64,000 nucleotides of DNA from Tubulanus polymorphus. Lineage: Eukaryota > Nemertea > Palaeonemertea > Tubulaniformes > Tubulanidae. Shown one piece after another: positions 26,500 through 39,537 of the stretch (position 1 is the stretch's first letter; every line of letters begins with the position of its first letter). The stretch spans positions 4,124,072 through 4,188,071 of the forward strand of contig NC_134034.1 in NCBI RefSeq assembly GCF_964204645.1, in the 5' to 3' direction. The notes beneath the pieces were generated by a model. That model worked only from the letters and a program-made list of their open reading frames with translations. It was not told where the DNA came from and searched no databases. The translations under genes and the position numbers were made by a program.

Positions 26500-27539
26500 A
26501 TCTGTTCACCACGTTTGAGTGTGGTTGTCGTACTATTTCGTATTTGTTTTCAATTATGCTATGAGTTCGTTTTGTAATTCAAATCGTAAATAAAATATTA
26601 TTGTTATCATTGTTATACTACACTAACCTACGTTTGCCATTGGACGTCTTAACGCACTTGCACCTGAAGTGGTCTTCCACGCACTTGCCGTTCAGAAGGA
26701 CATATTCTATGTTTGTGATGAATTTCAAGGTCATTGGTTTTTGTATATGGTCACCAGGGGGCGGTGAATAGTAAAATTGTTAGATTATTGAGCATTTGAA
26801 ACCACTTCCCAAGTGGGCATGGCGTCCCTGGACCCCTAGTTTCAATTCTTTGGGAAAAAATGAAAGTACCGACATTGCTATATAAATGCTGTGTATTATG
26901 AGCTTACTTGACGCAAAAAGCGATGAACCAAACTCCACGCTACAACGACGATCGACGTAGAGAGAGAATTTCAATCTGCAGGTTGAGACCTCCGGGGCAG
27001 ACCCTTACTTTCGGACATTCAAATGCCATTCTACTAACTACAATAGGCTCCGCCCGAATCGGACCCTATCAACTCGGATTACCGTCCAACTCGGGTGTTT
27101 GTTGAAGATGTTTTTGTAACCACTATAGATCCCAACTCGGATGTTGCTCAAGTCGGACACAGTTTTATGGTCCCGAAAGATCCGACTTTGAGTGGAGTCG
27201 ACCGTAACCGCGTTTTCCCACTTTTCGATATCTAACGGTGCAAAGCAGTGTTTAGTCTTTACGAAGAAATAAATAGAATTGTTAAACAATTTCTTAATCA
27301 AAAAACTTATTTAAGAAGCTTTTACCGATAGCAACGAGCAGAGCCAGCGTTACGTTTATTCTGCACATTTACTCAGAGTGCTGCCCGCGAATGTGGTGAA
27401 CAGTCGTTTCGAATGCAGGGATTACAACAGGTTTTGGGTATTAAACTTCTGATGATAATCGGACAGCTTGACACACCGTTTCATGCGATACGATCAGTTT
27501 AAAATTTATTACTAAAACTTGATTATTGTTGAACTCAAT

Positions 27540-27640
27540 GCGGTACCTGAACTACGGCGTGTATGGCAGGCGAGGATCCGCCAGGTTTCGCTAGTGGTTA
27601 CTCGGTAACCGCGCTTCAATTTCATCTACATTTCAATGAA
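27540..27640 (-). repeat. dispersed repeat R1, copy 3 (inverted)
   Basis: On the minus strand it reads GAAGCGCGGTTACC, ACCACTAGCGAAACCTGGCGGATCC, TCGCCTGCCATAC. This matches the plus-strand copies at about 5.7 and 9.95 kb. Confidence 0.5.
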
Positions 27641-27997
27641 ATTCGAATCATCTTTTCTCATTAGTAGAATTATTTCTAGCAAATCTTTTACCATACACTT
27701 ATTGGGAACGTCAATCTCATATCTATGCGATGACTTGTTTGACATGATTTCTATTTTGAAGCCTAAGTCCAGTTCAATCCGTATTTTCATTGCGCATAAC
27801 TGGGCGTATTGTAACGCCATCTGGTCAGTGCGGGTACCCAAATTATATACATCCCCGTGTTCAAGGGTTCGGATGAACTTGCAACGGTTGCGGAATTCGA
27901 ACGCACGTCGTATCGATGTTGTTGTTGTTGTCACGTTTTTAATGAGCGGCAGTGTTTTAACATACAAATAAAATCTCGTTTTTGTTTTCGATTGCAG

Positions 27998-28890
27998 ATG
28001 ACGAGACCGGAAATGCGAACGTGATCCAGTTTCATTTAGGCGAAGAGGAATCCAAACGGCAGGATATCTTAGTGACGCACGCGAACGTCTGGGTATTCAT
28101 CAAATATCGAAAAAACGGCACCCGAAAAAATCCGCTTCGCGACATCAAATTACTCATATATGACGTAAACAATAACGGGACGCTAGGTGGCGCTGTTTTC
28201 GGTCGTGACGTCACCGTACGTCATTCGCGTTGGCATCGTTTAACGCTGCCGAAGAACATGGCGCAAAGAATGTTCAAAAACGTCGACCATACGTTGCGTT
28301 TAGCGGTTATCTGCGAAGGCTGCGGTAACGGTATTAGACCGCTTTTAGCGCGACGGAGGCGCTTTCGGTCGAAAGGGGGCACCAGGAGACAGCGTGCCCG
28401 CATCGCCCGCATCGCCCGCTACCGCAAGTTACACAGCTCGTTTTCCGGATCGCGTATGACTAATACGAAACAGATACGTCGCCTTAACCGGCGTCGGCCG
28501 TTTCTGGTGATGCGAACGAAACTGAAGCCCAGCGACCGGCGAAAAAGGCGGTCGCTAACTTGCGACGGTCGCAATCGAAATTGTTGTAAGCATTCGTTTT
28601 TCGTAGATTTCCGTGATTTGAATTGGGACGATTGGATAATCGCTCCGCACGGGTATAACGCCGACTTCTGTACGGGTAAGTGCGATGGCTTTACGCCGTA
28701 CAATTTATTTTCGACTTCACATTCCACGGTTATGAGCGGTTATCTGTACAAGAAGGGCCATCGACCGTTCGATAGTTGCTGCACGCCACGCGAGATGGCG
28801 CCGATATCGCTGTTACACTTCGACGAAGAAGGTAACATAGTTAAGACCGATTTGACCGATATGAAGGTTGTGTCGTGTGGGTGTGTTTGA
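27998..28890 (+). CDS. activin/inhibin-beta-like TGF-beta ligand, exon 2 (prodomain and mature ligand)
   Basis: The acceptor TTGCAG precedes 27998, and one base from exon 1 completes the first codon. The exon holds the rest of the prodomain (HANVWVFIKYRKNG resembles the activin EVWLFLK-type strand), then an unusually Arg-rich stretch, and the RRKRR furin-type site ending at 28551. The 112-residue mature part has the nine-cysteine pattern of activins: TCDG, NCC, DFC, GKC, SCC and SCGCV at the very C-terminus. WNDWIIAP-like spacing is kept (WDDWIIAPHGY). The CDG...CC start, the HSTV box and the ending favour activin/inhibin beta over myostatin or TGF-beta proper. The likely product is a secreted disulphide-linked dimer acting through activin-type receptors. 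An AATAAA lies at about 29288. Ligand class is confident; exact orthology is not. Confidence 0.88.
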
Positions 28891-29354
28891 ACAGAGCTTA
28901 ATGTTTAATGGTGTATAAACGTGAATTCCATGACGTATGTGTTTTATTCCCCGGGTTGCCGCGGTTCGAGCCCGATCGTCTCTATGTCTTCGAAAGCCAC
29001 TCTATTTGGTGTTTTTCCTTCTGTCAATCGGATAACTAAGGACGACTGTGATTGGTTGAATCGAAGATGGTGCGCGCGAATAAGATTATCAGGAACTGAC
29101 GCAAAATCAATGCAATATGTTTTTGGATTTTGTCCGCGACATAGTTGCTGACCTTGAACTTCGAGTAACGACAGTGAAGCTTCGAAACGGTGCCTATTTT
29201 TCAGATGAAATAACAATGATAGATATTTTGACCGGTGGGAGTTCAGTAGAACGATTATCATGTACATATTTCCATGTGATTAAGATAATAAATCGATATG
29301 TTCATGTATGTTAATGCAAATACGCTTGACCAAATGCATTGTTTCTCCTATCCT

Positions 29355-29435
29355 CACTCGGCAGGGATTCGAACCTGATGACGCCGTTACACTGAGCCAC
29401 AGCAAGAACCCCTGCCACACTAGACCGGGTGCGCA
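29355..29435 (-). repeat. tRNA-derived SINE head, inverted member of a pair
   Basis: On the minus strand it reads CGGTCTAGTGTGGCAGGG, GTGGCTCAGTGTAACGG (A-box-like) and GGTTCGAATCCCTGCCG (B box). A plus-strand copy lies at 29516-29582, so the two are arranged in opposite directions about 80 bp apart. A third copy is at 47468. They lack a matching acceptor stem. Confidence 0.6.
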
Positions 29436-29515
29436 GGTACACGCGCAGCTTTTCCGCACGGAAACTTACGGTCCCAATCAGATTGCTCGTTGTAGGCCTA
29501 TAATCGTTGAGGTAC

Positions 29516-29582
29516 TCGGTCCAGTGTGACAGGGTTCGTACCGTGGCAATCTCGATGCCATCAGGTTCGAGTCCCTGCCGGG
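29516..29582 (+). repeat. tRNA-derived SINE head, direct member of a pair
   Basis: CGGTCCAGTGTGACAGGG is followed by CGTGGCAATCTCGATGCC and the B box GGTTCGAGTCCCTGCCG. It is the same family as the inverted copy at 29355-29435. Confidence 0.6.
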
Positions 29583-29617
29583 AGGATGTGTTTATTCTAA
29601 TGTCACCTGGTGGTGAG

Positions 29618-29848
29618 TTACGGAAGATCAATGCTGCCAACTTTTCGAGTTGATAAGTCGACTTTCCGACATCAAAAAGTCGAATTTTCGGGCTAGTAAG
29701 GCTACTTTTTTGGCAAGAAAAATTCATTGTATTCAACTCAAACTTGGCAAGTTGATTTTTCAAGTCAGAAAATCGACTTACCATATTCAATTTCAAATGT
29801 CGACTTTTTAAACTCTTAAATGTTGTTGGTCGCATTGTTCTTCCGTAG
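29618..29848. repeat. fold-back MITE-like element rich in AAGTCGAC
   Basis: The ends TTACGGAAGATCAATGC and GCATTGTTCTTCCGTAG are inverted copies. The interior repeats AAGTCGACTTT-like words in both directions, giving secondary pairing. Non-coding. Confidence 0.6.
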
Positions 29849-32800
29849 CGAGTGAGTTCAACGCTCGATAATTCTTTTATTGTCCCGATCTTAGTTTGCT
29901 TTTATCGATCATATTTTTATCGACGCGTGTCTCAAGTCATATCGAGGTTTGCTGCAGCAGAGACGGCGTCGGTATGTCTCAGTCATCCCTCTCTCTAGGA
30001 AGTTTTTACATTATAATCCCGGGCCTAATCTCATACCCTAATTGGAAATCTTTCCCTCTGGGGCATAACGCATTCATATCAACCCTTAGCCTATGTATAG
30101 AAGAAAATCTCCAATCGAAAAACTCGAAAATCAGCAAGTCTGATTGTAGGCGCAGAAAATTGTTGTACTTTGTGACCGAGTGATCGAATAGGGATATTTA
30201 CACAATCATCATATAGAGAAATAAAATTGAATTCCAAATCGTCGATCGAGCGCACTTCACCGCCATGGAGTAGATGCCATTTCCGTTGAAATTGACCGAA
30301 TAACAGTCCGCATCCGCGTGGGCGGACTCTCTCCGCATCACTAGGTTAATTGCTTCGTTTTTCATTTTTACAAAAACCGATAAAATATGTTTCACCAAAG
30401 CGGTATTAACCGCGCACGGATGACGAGGCCACTTCAAGCTCTGTAACTGTAACGACTTCTGGTACGTAATTGGACGTAAATCTTTTCGTCGCGTTAGACT
30501 TACGCCTGACTATCTAACTGAATGTCGTGCGTAGGCGGCCGAAAATTCTGAATGGAATATCTTTAATAATAGACGCTGCAAATTGTTCTTTCTCATTACT
30601 AAAAATAGTGAAATTGGAATCAAAGTCAGATAAAAAACCTGAAATTGCAGAGTCCGAAATTGATTACTTAAAAACCCTAACACCTAAAAATGGATCTAAT
30701 GTGATACTAGAATCAGAGTAAGATTAAACAAATGTGGGGATTACACAGAACAGAAGTCTTATTTCACTCGTGCAACATTAGAACTATATTTGGAGTCAAA
30801 TTGAATCCATACCGCCGCAAGAAACAGAGTTCAGAGTGAAATTAAACCTTCGTAGAATGATGTGAGACTGGTTTTAGAGTCAGCTTTAATCTGCACGCTC
30901 GCGAAACAGGATTCTGTTCCGAATTTTCAAATCTATGTAAGGAAGTAAAGCTTGCATCCAATCTTTCACTGTAGGAACATTGTGTAGTTCGTTCAATACA
31001 TCGCTCCAGCGTGCATTTTCCCGAATCGAAAGCCCATATTAACTGTTTGTACTATGGCTACTTTGCAGCTATATTAATGATCACCTTTTCATTCCACATT
31101 ATTTCGAAAACCCATTGTCGTTGCTGTCCAGCAATCTTCATAACATGAGTTTCTCAATGATGTTAGCCAAATTGCTCATTGATACCGGCTAAACAATTTG
31201 ACAAAAATGATTTGATTATGACATAAATACGACAAAAACCGTCTTTGAACCCGTTTTGGATAAGCCTTCTACTTTAAGTCGATTTTACGTGCATCGCGTG
31301 TTTGGTAAACATATTCGAGTGCACGCGCACCAATGGCATGATATACATCTTAACCATTTTGTGGTAGATAAAAAACGTGGGCTTGAAGATCTAGCTCAAT
31401 TAAAAAAAGGTGTTTGCCCAAATTAATAAAGGTGTTTGCCCATTCAAGTGTTTGTCCGTTTAAGCGACTGTAACACATCTCTAGAGAATGCCAGTGCTGT
31501 TTGAGCAGCTGGGTTTGACTGGTTCACCATCTAGCGGATATAAGGCCAGATGGTCAGTTAACCGTGACGACGTTACATCACCAAAAAATATCGGATAACA
31601 TCGTCACGCCCCATGTGACAAAGCCGGCGAAAATACCACATTTTTAGAAATACCGAAACAGGGAGATATAATGATGTCCGTTGCATATTCGATATTCTCT
31701 CATGACTGTAATTATGGAATCCTATAAGCTGGTATATCCGGATTGTTTGGTCGATTTTACCATGCAGTTTTCGGAATCCTAATTGACGATTTGATTGCAC
31801 ACTTCTCCGTAGGTTTCAGGGGAAGATGCTTAATGAAATTGCAACCACGGCAGCTCTCAACGTTGATATGCGCAAGCGATGGCTTCGAATGCCTTGTAAC
31901 CGATGGGACTTATAATATGGGGTTTACATGTATCTATTCATTCACGGCCCGGCATCAATTTGCGGTATCGCATTAAACAGTTTCACTGTACATGTGTTAG
32001 GAAAGTTGGTGAACAACAGCTTTTATCTCGTTAAGGTTTTAGCAATTCAAGGTCTCATTTACTGCGTAGTTATGTTTGTGATCTTCTCATAAGAACGATT
32101 CACGTGTATGTTGTATTAGGCGATATAGGTTATAATTTCATAAAGATGACTGGATGTTCGGTAAGGAATATAATTACGCATTTGTTGCTCTGTTAAATGC
32201 GTTTCAGATGAGTCGTAATTATAGCGTCGTGTTGATCAGTACCGAAAGATTTATCATTGTTGTTTCCCTTTGAAATCCCTGATATTTTGGACAAGAAATG
32301 TCGTCAACTTTTACATTTTATTCATATATGGTTTATCATTTATTATTATTTACTACATTTACTTCCGCTCTGGCGTTTTCGAGTCTTTTCGCGCGGAGGT
32401 AGTCTTTTGTACACGCTTATCGATCACGCAACAATTCGTATAGATTTAGGTAAGCCGACCAATGTTTTGAAGGAATGGCACAATTTAATGACTCATTATG
32501 CCGGTTAAATTTTCTTTTAGTATTTGTCCCCATATTTACGTTGATTTTCCTAAACGCAATTCTAATATCTTTCTTTCTTGGTTGTACAAAGGGTACGCCG
32601 CAAAACAATCAGCGTCGACATGTCATCAGCAAATTCTTCTACTGAAGTTCAAGTGTTGCGCATGTCGTCCATCTTAGTTCTCATATTCATGGTTTGTGAA
32701 TTCCCAAAATTCGTCGACAAAATATCATTAAAAAGGTCACTAGTAATTCGAGTTTTGCATATGAAAGGGATAGACGATGAGCTTCATTCGTCTATTTTTC

Positions 32801-35800
32801 GTTTAGAGAGATAGCGATCGGTTTTACCGTCGTGGATTCGTGTGCAAATCACTGTGGGTATTGGGTGACAAATTCGAATGGTATCGTCATACGAAATACT
32901 GCCTAAGACAGTGAAGACAAACACGTCTTATTCGGTCGAGTTCAAAAAATAACTGGTTCAACTTTATTTTCCTCAAAGGTTACATCCTGAATCGTTGTTG
33001 TGGCACACATCTGTAAAGAATTAGCCTACATAACTAATGTCAGTTTTAATGGCAGTTACAGTCACTGAACTCGCTAATATATCTCTAAATTCAGACAGAA
33101 AGCCGAAGGTTTATTGCGATCAGGCGTGAGTCTTTAACTCGTAAGAAAGCGTAAATACGCTCTCTCGCAGTCGAATTCGGAAGATTGGCATATATATCCG
33201 TAGGATCTTTGTGGTATTAGTCGGTTATATACATGTATATCATTGGAATGATCGAAACGATTTTTGATAACATATTACATATTCAATAACTCTTAATCAT
33301 TTTGTCGATTCCTTAATTACGATCCAATGTTTTGTGATTTTGATGTCAAAAAGTCGAATTTGGGACAATTGGCCTTGCGAGGTATATAAGACGTAATCCG
33401 TATAGGCTGATTTACTAAATGGGATAACGTTAGGTAAAATTTCGGAATCAATAAATTCCGGGTCGCAGGTTCTTGAAGCACGGAAAAAATGACCCATGAG
33501 CAACTGACCAAGGTAGGCTTCTCTCCCCGTAATAAAACTTTTATGCCAGTTTATCTCCTCCTTGGTCAACGTCACCAAGTTATGCGTGCGATGGTGTGTT
33601 CCGTACTTTCTGCCGTATAAACCTCGTTGTGTTCTTTGATACACCATAGTTTTTAGTTGAAAATCGAAAATTCCGATTAAGAAAAAAACTTTACGTAACG
33701 ATATCTTAGATTTAGGGCTCCGTGATTGTGGGCCTTACATTCGATCTTTATTCGCGTCTCGTGGCGAGGTTTTACCACGTCACTTCCGGTTCGAACTTTT
33801 GTATGCTCCTTTATTCCACTTAAGTTACGCGTCAATATTTCTCATCGATTCCGTGGTTCCTTTGTGTACAGATTTTATAGTGCATGGCCCTAACGCGGTC
33901 TAACTTTAAAGTCAACGCCATCACATCTCCAAACGCTTTTTCATTCTATGTTTGCTGTCGCGGAGGAAAATTGGGATGTTTTAAGGTGCCAAGTTTATTT
34001 GCACTCTGGAATCGATTGATTGCTAATGGTTTCTCGATGTAATCATGACAGAAATATATCCGTTATAGTTCATGCGTAAAATCATTATACATATCGTTAA
34101 GAGAAACGTTTATTTTTTGAATTTAGTCAAATTAGAAGCCAACATTTCAATGCTAGGAAAAAAAGATGAGATTTTCATCCAGCACCACTGAGGGAGAATT
34201 TTGACATGATGTTGGTTGAGGTGGCTCTCTTAAACCCATCCCCATTCTTTCCATATTCTTGGCGGCTTAATACGCCAACCGCGTTTCTCGTGTGTTCTTC
34301 TAACTTGGTCTTGTTCATCGTAGGCTGCAGCCACTGCCAAGACCGACGCAAAGATGGCACAAAATAAAAGTAGAAGTGCAACAAGCTGACCTGAAAAAGT
34401 GTAAGCCGATCCAACACATCAATCGTACACTGGTATTGAAGAATTGCCAAAAAACCGCATCGAACGATGAGGTGAATTAGATGAAGAATATTTCTACCAT
34501 TTCGTAGATATCAACGTCACCAAAAATCAATGCAAACTCAACTCAGTTCGTAGGAACTGTAGGCTAACGTTTGTTGACGCAGGAAAAACACATTTTACGA
34601 AATTGCTGAACTTGTCTACTGTCTATGCTTTCACCCAAAATATTTTTCATCTGAAAATGCTTCAAAGCAGTCCGTCAAGTTCTACTCTGAATATCACTTA
34701 TATTCAGGATTAATTGGTTCGTGAAAATGATAAGATAGCAAGTATCAAGAAAATAATAATCATATTCATTCAATCAATAATTTACGTGTAACAGCATCCT
34801 CTAGATTATTCAGAACAATTTCACAGTTCCTGGTATGATCACTGAATTACGGTTAAACCCTGACTAGAATTATAACCATTTCGAAATTGATAGAACCTTC
34901 AGTTTTGGGTTGCCAATTTTATAATTCATTGTTCTTAAGTGTTCGCGAGTGGATAGATGAGAAGGGTCCCCGAAGTCTATATAGAAATAGAGGCAGATGA
35001 AGTGAGAACAACCAGAGACAACCACATGAGAACTGTCTGGTGAGCTGAATAAACTACGTTTATCGGAAAAAGAGGTCTAATTTTCAACCTCTCTATCTAC
35101 GTATCACATACCAATATATATCATATTTGTTATTTTCTTGTTAGCCATCGGTTTTTTAGAAAAGCATATAGATTAATAGCATATACATTCATCTTGATGA
35201 AGTAATTTAAGATTATTACCATTATCATAATACAATATGAGAAAAAAGGTGCCCAGGTATGGCCAAACATCCAAATCAAAGAGCACAAAAAAAACGTTTC
35301 TAAGGGACAGGTGTTATAAACGAAGTAATCAAATTTTCGTTCGGGCTTTGGACCACTCCACGTTATGTATTGGCTGTGTGGACATCCGTGCATGTGAAAT
35401 GAATTACACATATTGCATGCTACTTACGTATCATCTTTAGATAGGCGCGTGCTCTTATTCGCTAAACCTGTTTCCTAGATTGGCGATGTTCAGCGCCACA
35501 GCATTCGTTTTCATGGACGTTTTTTTAAAGAATGCATTGTTGATTCAGTTGGACACTGAATAGAACAAACGCGTGTTTGCGAAACTATCCACGTTTTCAC
35601 AATTGGTTTGAACATGTGTTGTTGAAACGTAATCTAATCGGTATATTGCCGGTCTAACTATAGACGCTGATATTATTTCCACATCATCACAATCATGATA
35701 TCTCTATTTTTCAGGATTCATATACTAGTTCCATTGATATGTGGGTAGAATTTGACTGTGGGTAAAAATTTGACTGTGGTTAGAAATCGGATCCAGTCCC

Positions 35801-36440
35801 ACAGTTGTGGCTGTATTGATAATTGGTTATACCTTAAGGTACTCAATTTTCGTTGAAAGGGATTTCATATATTCATTTATTGCCGTTTCGATTTTGTGCT
35901 GTTCTGGGTTTTTTAATTCCAATCTTAACTCATGGACTTCAAAGCATCCAACATGGCTTTGTCGTGATCGGTAGGAAGATTTGGATTACATGCTATTTCG
36001 ACCCCTTTCACGGGGATTGACCAATCGCACGCATTGTAATCGATTTGAGACGAATAATCTTTCAAACCCTCCGAAAATATATTAGTTGAAATTATTGTGA
36101 CTTAATGACATACGGTGTAGAAAATTATCGAAATCAAAAAAATTAGCATCGAGCTTGGATGGGGAATAATGTTCATCATTTGAAATCCGTCTACATGATC
36201 TAATTTTGTTTTAGGTGATCAGTCCCCTGATAATTGATTGCCATGATATGAAATCAAATCTTGTGTATGTAAAATCGTAGCAAAGTGATGAAATGAACTT
36301 AACTGTTATAATTTTCGGTTGTGCGTAGTTGCACAATTGTAAAAGAAAATTCAGAACTTGAACAAAGTTAGCCTGTACCAAATAACGAATAAGTATATTT
36401 CAATGCACATGCTGTCCCTTTCGCCGGGGACTACTTTCAT
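29849..36440. other. gene-poor stretch, nothing identified
   Basis: Open frames here are short and without family signatures or splice context. I see only AT-rich single-copy-looking sequence and faint relics of the CCCACAGTTGTGG motif (near 35800). Confidence 0.5.
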
Positions 36441-36444
36441 TGAA

Positions 36445-36872
36445 AATGAATTCTACATGGGCAATAAAACTGTTTAATATTGACTTTAATTAATTCATAT
36501 ACATTTCTAATGAAGAAATTGACCCTAAAACTAATATCTGCTATGAAGCTTGTAGTAAGAGATACACTATTGGGCTTTCGTGAAATATATCAATGGGCTT
36601 TCAGGAAATATATTTTGGAGGTTCAGTTTTCAGCGGTTATACTCTAGCAACAAGTAATGTACGGAAGCTGGACTTCGTGGCCAGTGTAGCTATTATCCGA
36701 TACCTGCGTTGATGCTTGCGTCATACATAAACAATAGATAGAAGTAATGTAAATAAAGATTTCTGGATATGACGTATGTATCCGCGTAGGGAAACCTAAT
36801 TATGGTGTGGCCATGAGCTCTGGCGATTGCAAAAAGTAAATTTGGAACATAGTGACGTTTGTAGGAACGTAA
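36445..36872 (+). repeat. dispersed repeat R2, copy 1
   Basis: It runs from AATGAATTCTACATGGGCAAT through GAAGCTTGTAGTAAG, GGTTCAGTTTTCAGCGGTTATAC, GCTGGACTTCGTGGCCAGTGTAGC and GGTGTGGCCATGAGCTCTGGCG. The whole order recurs in the same direction at 45501-45905. Non-coding. Confidence 0.8.
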
Positions 36873-37332
36873 ACACTCCATACATGGGTCGGTAGCATGT
36901 TGTGACGTATGACTGCTGCGTCACAATCCACGAACAACAAACCAGGTGTGGTAAAGGGCAAGCACACTTACTAAACACTAAAACGCATTTAAAAGGGATG
37001 GCTTTTGATTTAGTTAGGCTTTAGAGAGAAAGGAGTCTCAGTGATCCTTGGGGAGAGATTGTAGTCAGAAGTGAAGGAATAAAGGCATGAGCAATGGAGC
37101 GAATCAATACAAGAAATAATTGTTGTGTTAAATAACTCACTTAAGGAAACAAGCAGGTTGAGGAACCAGTGACCAGAAGATCCGACAGTAGTACACGGGA
37201 GAACAATCACCACAACACTGTGGTGGAGATATCAACCCACATTACATTTGGTAGAAGATTTTCCTGATACAACAATACCAGCAAAACTAGAGCAAATTGA
37301 TAACGTTAGAACAATAGGCTTGGCTAGTTTGT

Positions 37333-37400
37333 CAGGGGCGGATTCAGCCCACCTCTACTACTGCTGGAGCGGTACTCACGTCTATAAAAGTGTCCATATT
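37333..37400 (+). repeat. possible hAT-type element end
   Basis: CAGGGGCGGATTCAGCCC resembles the CAGGGGCGGAT-type termini of hAT elements and their MITEs. Similar words are at 18717 and 46865. The opposite end was not found, so boundaries are nominal. Confidence 0.3.
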
Positions 37401-37828
37401 CTGCAAGTTTTGGTACAAGTAATTTAGAATGGCCAATTTGAAAAATCGAAGATGGGGAAAACATCTTATTTTTTACGAATGATTTTTCTTTTTCGGGTTG
37501 AAATTTCATATTTTCTGGATGCAGAGAAGGAATCGATACCCTAAATTGACAGATTGCGTCCCAGAGCCCTAGAAATTTAAAATATTCTATGATAAAGGCT
37601 CCCTTCTACAGCATTCATAAACCTAGGCTGTTATCTAGTGAAAATTAGGTTAGTAGGTCAATAGGCTCTTCTCAGATGACTACGCCCATATCTATCGGAT
37701 TATATCGTCACGTTCCGAGTGTCAGCGCAATTAAATGGGGTATTTTAATATCTTTGACATTTTTTTGCTTCGTGATACTTGTCGCACAGTCGTGCAATTG
37801 GTCGATGGTTTAATGAAATTTGCTATGG

Positions 37829-38326
37829 TCACTGATAAGGGCCATTTGCATTAATTTTTACATGACCACGATTATAGAAAAACGTATGACGTAACGATAT
37901 GAGTGTCGCTGACAGACCGACCACACCAGCCGGGAGCGAAACAGGGGGTGTGATTTTGAAATTGGAAATCGAAGTACAGATATAGTTGTGTGATGAGCGG
38001 TCGAGTTTACAGAATTTTTTGTTTAAATCGAAGTACATGATTGAGAAATTCGGTTCCGGTTCATTCAAACATTCTTCCAACCACTCTGAACCGACAAGCG
38101 ACTGATTGGGGTGAATTTTTCTGGCTGCCTTATTTAATACATCGAAATTTTGGAAATAGCTATATAAAAAGGTTGAAGATAATTTTGTCCATTTTATATT
38201 TTTTTGGTCGTTTTCTACGTGTAAATAGTCCGATAGTTTCTTGTAGTTTTTTTTCTCGGGTAGATGTTGATGTAGAAGTCCTCTAAGTTGATGATCCCGC
38301 GTGTTGACTAGATAGAAAGGAAGCAC
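37829..38326 (-). CDS. 165-residue open frame, unrecognised and doubtful
   Basis: This is one of the longest open frames in the gene-poor part. It starts with ATG and encodes a mildly basic protein with no signal peptide, no membrane segment and no motif I recognise (GSEWLEECLNEP is the only stretch with a protein-like look). No neighbouring exon with matching phase is evident. A chance open frame is at least as likely as a gene. It would need a homologue or transcript to be accepted. Confidence 0.15.
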   Translation of the reverse strand: MLPFYLVNTRDHQLRGLLHQHLPEKKNYKKLSDYLHVENDQKNIKWTKLSSTFLYSYFQNFDVLNKAARKIHPNQSLVGSEWLEECLNEPEPNFSIMYFDLNKKFCKLDRSSHNYICTSISNFKITPPVSLPAGVVGLSATLISLRHTFFYNRGHVKINANGPYQ

Positions 38327-39296
38327 ATTCCGAAACGCAAATTTTCCAGATGAGCGAATGATCCTTGGTTTGCCGAAGTGTAGTTTATGACATCGACGGC
38401 GCAGCTCCCACGAGGATGGCTTTCTCCATCAAGGGATGCGCAGTTGGTACTTCACATCTGGTGCTGAGTTTGCCTAAAAGTAAAAGTTTTTACACGGGAA
38501 GCATATTTGTGTTTCTAATAGTGCATAGTTAGGTCCGTGGATGCGTCGCAATCGAAAGGACAGTGCTATGCTCATGGATAGGCCGTCAGTAGGAAAGCAG
38601 CACAGGCACGTGAAAATTGAGTACATATTTGTAAACTAACGTATAAACAGTCTTGATTGGGTTTTATCTACATTGTCACGATTTGGTTTTTGGCAGTTTT
38701 TAATGAGACCGATGTCAATAGGCAACTTTCCAGTCACCATTGCGCGCAGATAGACTGAGCTTGCTATCCTGAAGCCAAAAAGGAGGCAACTTTCCAGCTA
38801 CCGCGGTGACAAGACTGAGTTTACAGTCAAAACATCAGAGACAGTAAACTAATGCGTATGTGGTGGTATAAAACAAAAGTGTTCAGACAGTTCAATGCGT
38901 ATTGATAGACCGTCATACATCAAGTGTCAAAGTCGGGGTATGTAGGTGTAACTAATAAAAAGGCGTTGGGTTTTATTAATAAACTACGCTAATGGTATCG
39001 ATTGTGATTCCGGAGAATGAGTTTTAACCGATACCAGTATTTCAGTATTTGCTATCATCTATTACGCACCATTTTCGTTCATCATTGCCGCAATTATCAT
39101 TCATTTTATGGTATTCATTATTCGTAATCATTGTCCAATATAATCATTGTCAATTTTATGTTTTTCCTAGAGCGTGAATGCCCGTAGTGATTGTACATCA
39201 TGTTTTCAACGTTCAGGCTCCTATTATGATTATTTCTGTTGACGATAAGCAATTTTCGTGAATAGGTATATTGTATATACTAAATGAAAACATCAA

Positions 39297-39537
39297 AATT
39301 TACGGAAGCGTCCTATGGGGACATATCTATTTAAACAAAATTTCGAGGTTATTTTCGAGTTTGTAAAACCGAAAAAACTAGTTTTCTCAGTCAAAAGCGA
39401 TTTTTGGAGGTTTATTCCGAGTTTGCTACTCGGAAAAACGTGATTTTCGAGGTTTATTCCGAGTTTGTAACTCGGAATTAACCTCAAAATTATTTTCTTT
39501 TTAAATTCACATGTACCCAGGACGCTTTCGTAGAAAT
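39297..39537. repeat. fold-back MITE-like element with internal tandem repeats
   Basis: The left end AATTTACGGAAGCGTCCTATGGGGACAT pairs with the right end ATGTACCCAGGACGCTTTCGTAGAAAT. Inside, GAGGTTTATTCCGAGTTTG(C/T)(T/A)ACTCGGAA recurs in tandem. About 240 bp, non-coding. Confidence 0.7.

Noticed and set aside
27626-27971. Overlapping frames of 111-113 residues on both strands before exon 2
   Set aside because: They partly overlap dispersed repeat R1, have no signature, and end at the intron acceptor region.
28552-28887. Myostatin/GDF8-11 identity for the ligand
   Set aside because: The CDG...NCC start, HSTV box and SCGCV end fit activin/inhibin beta better; orthology is left open.
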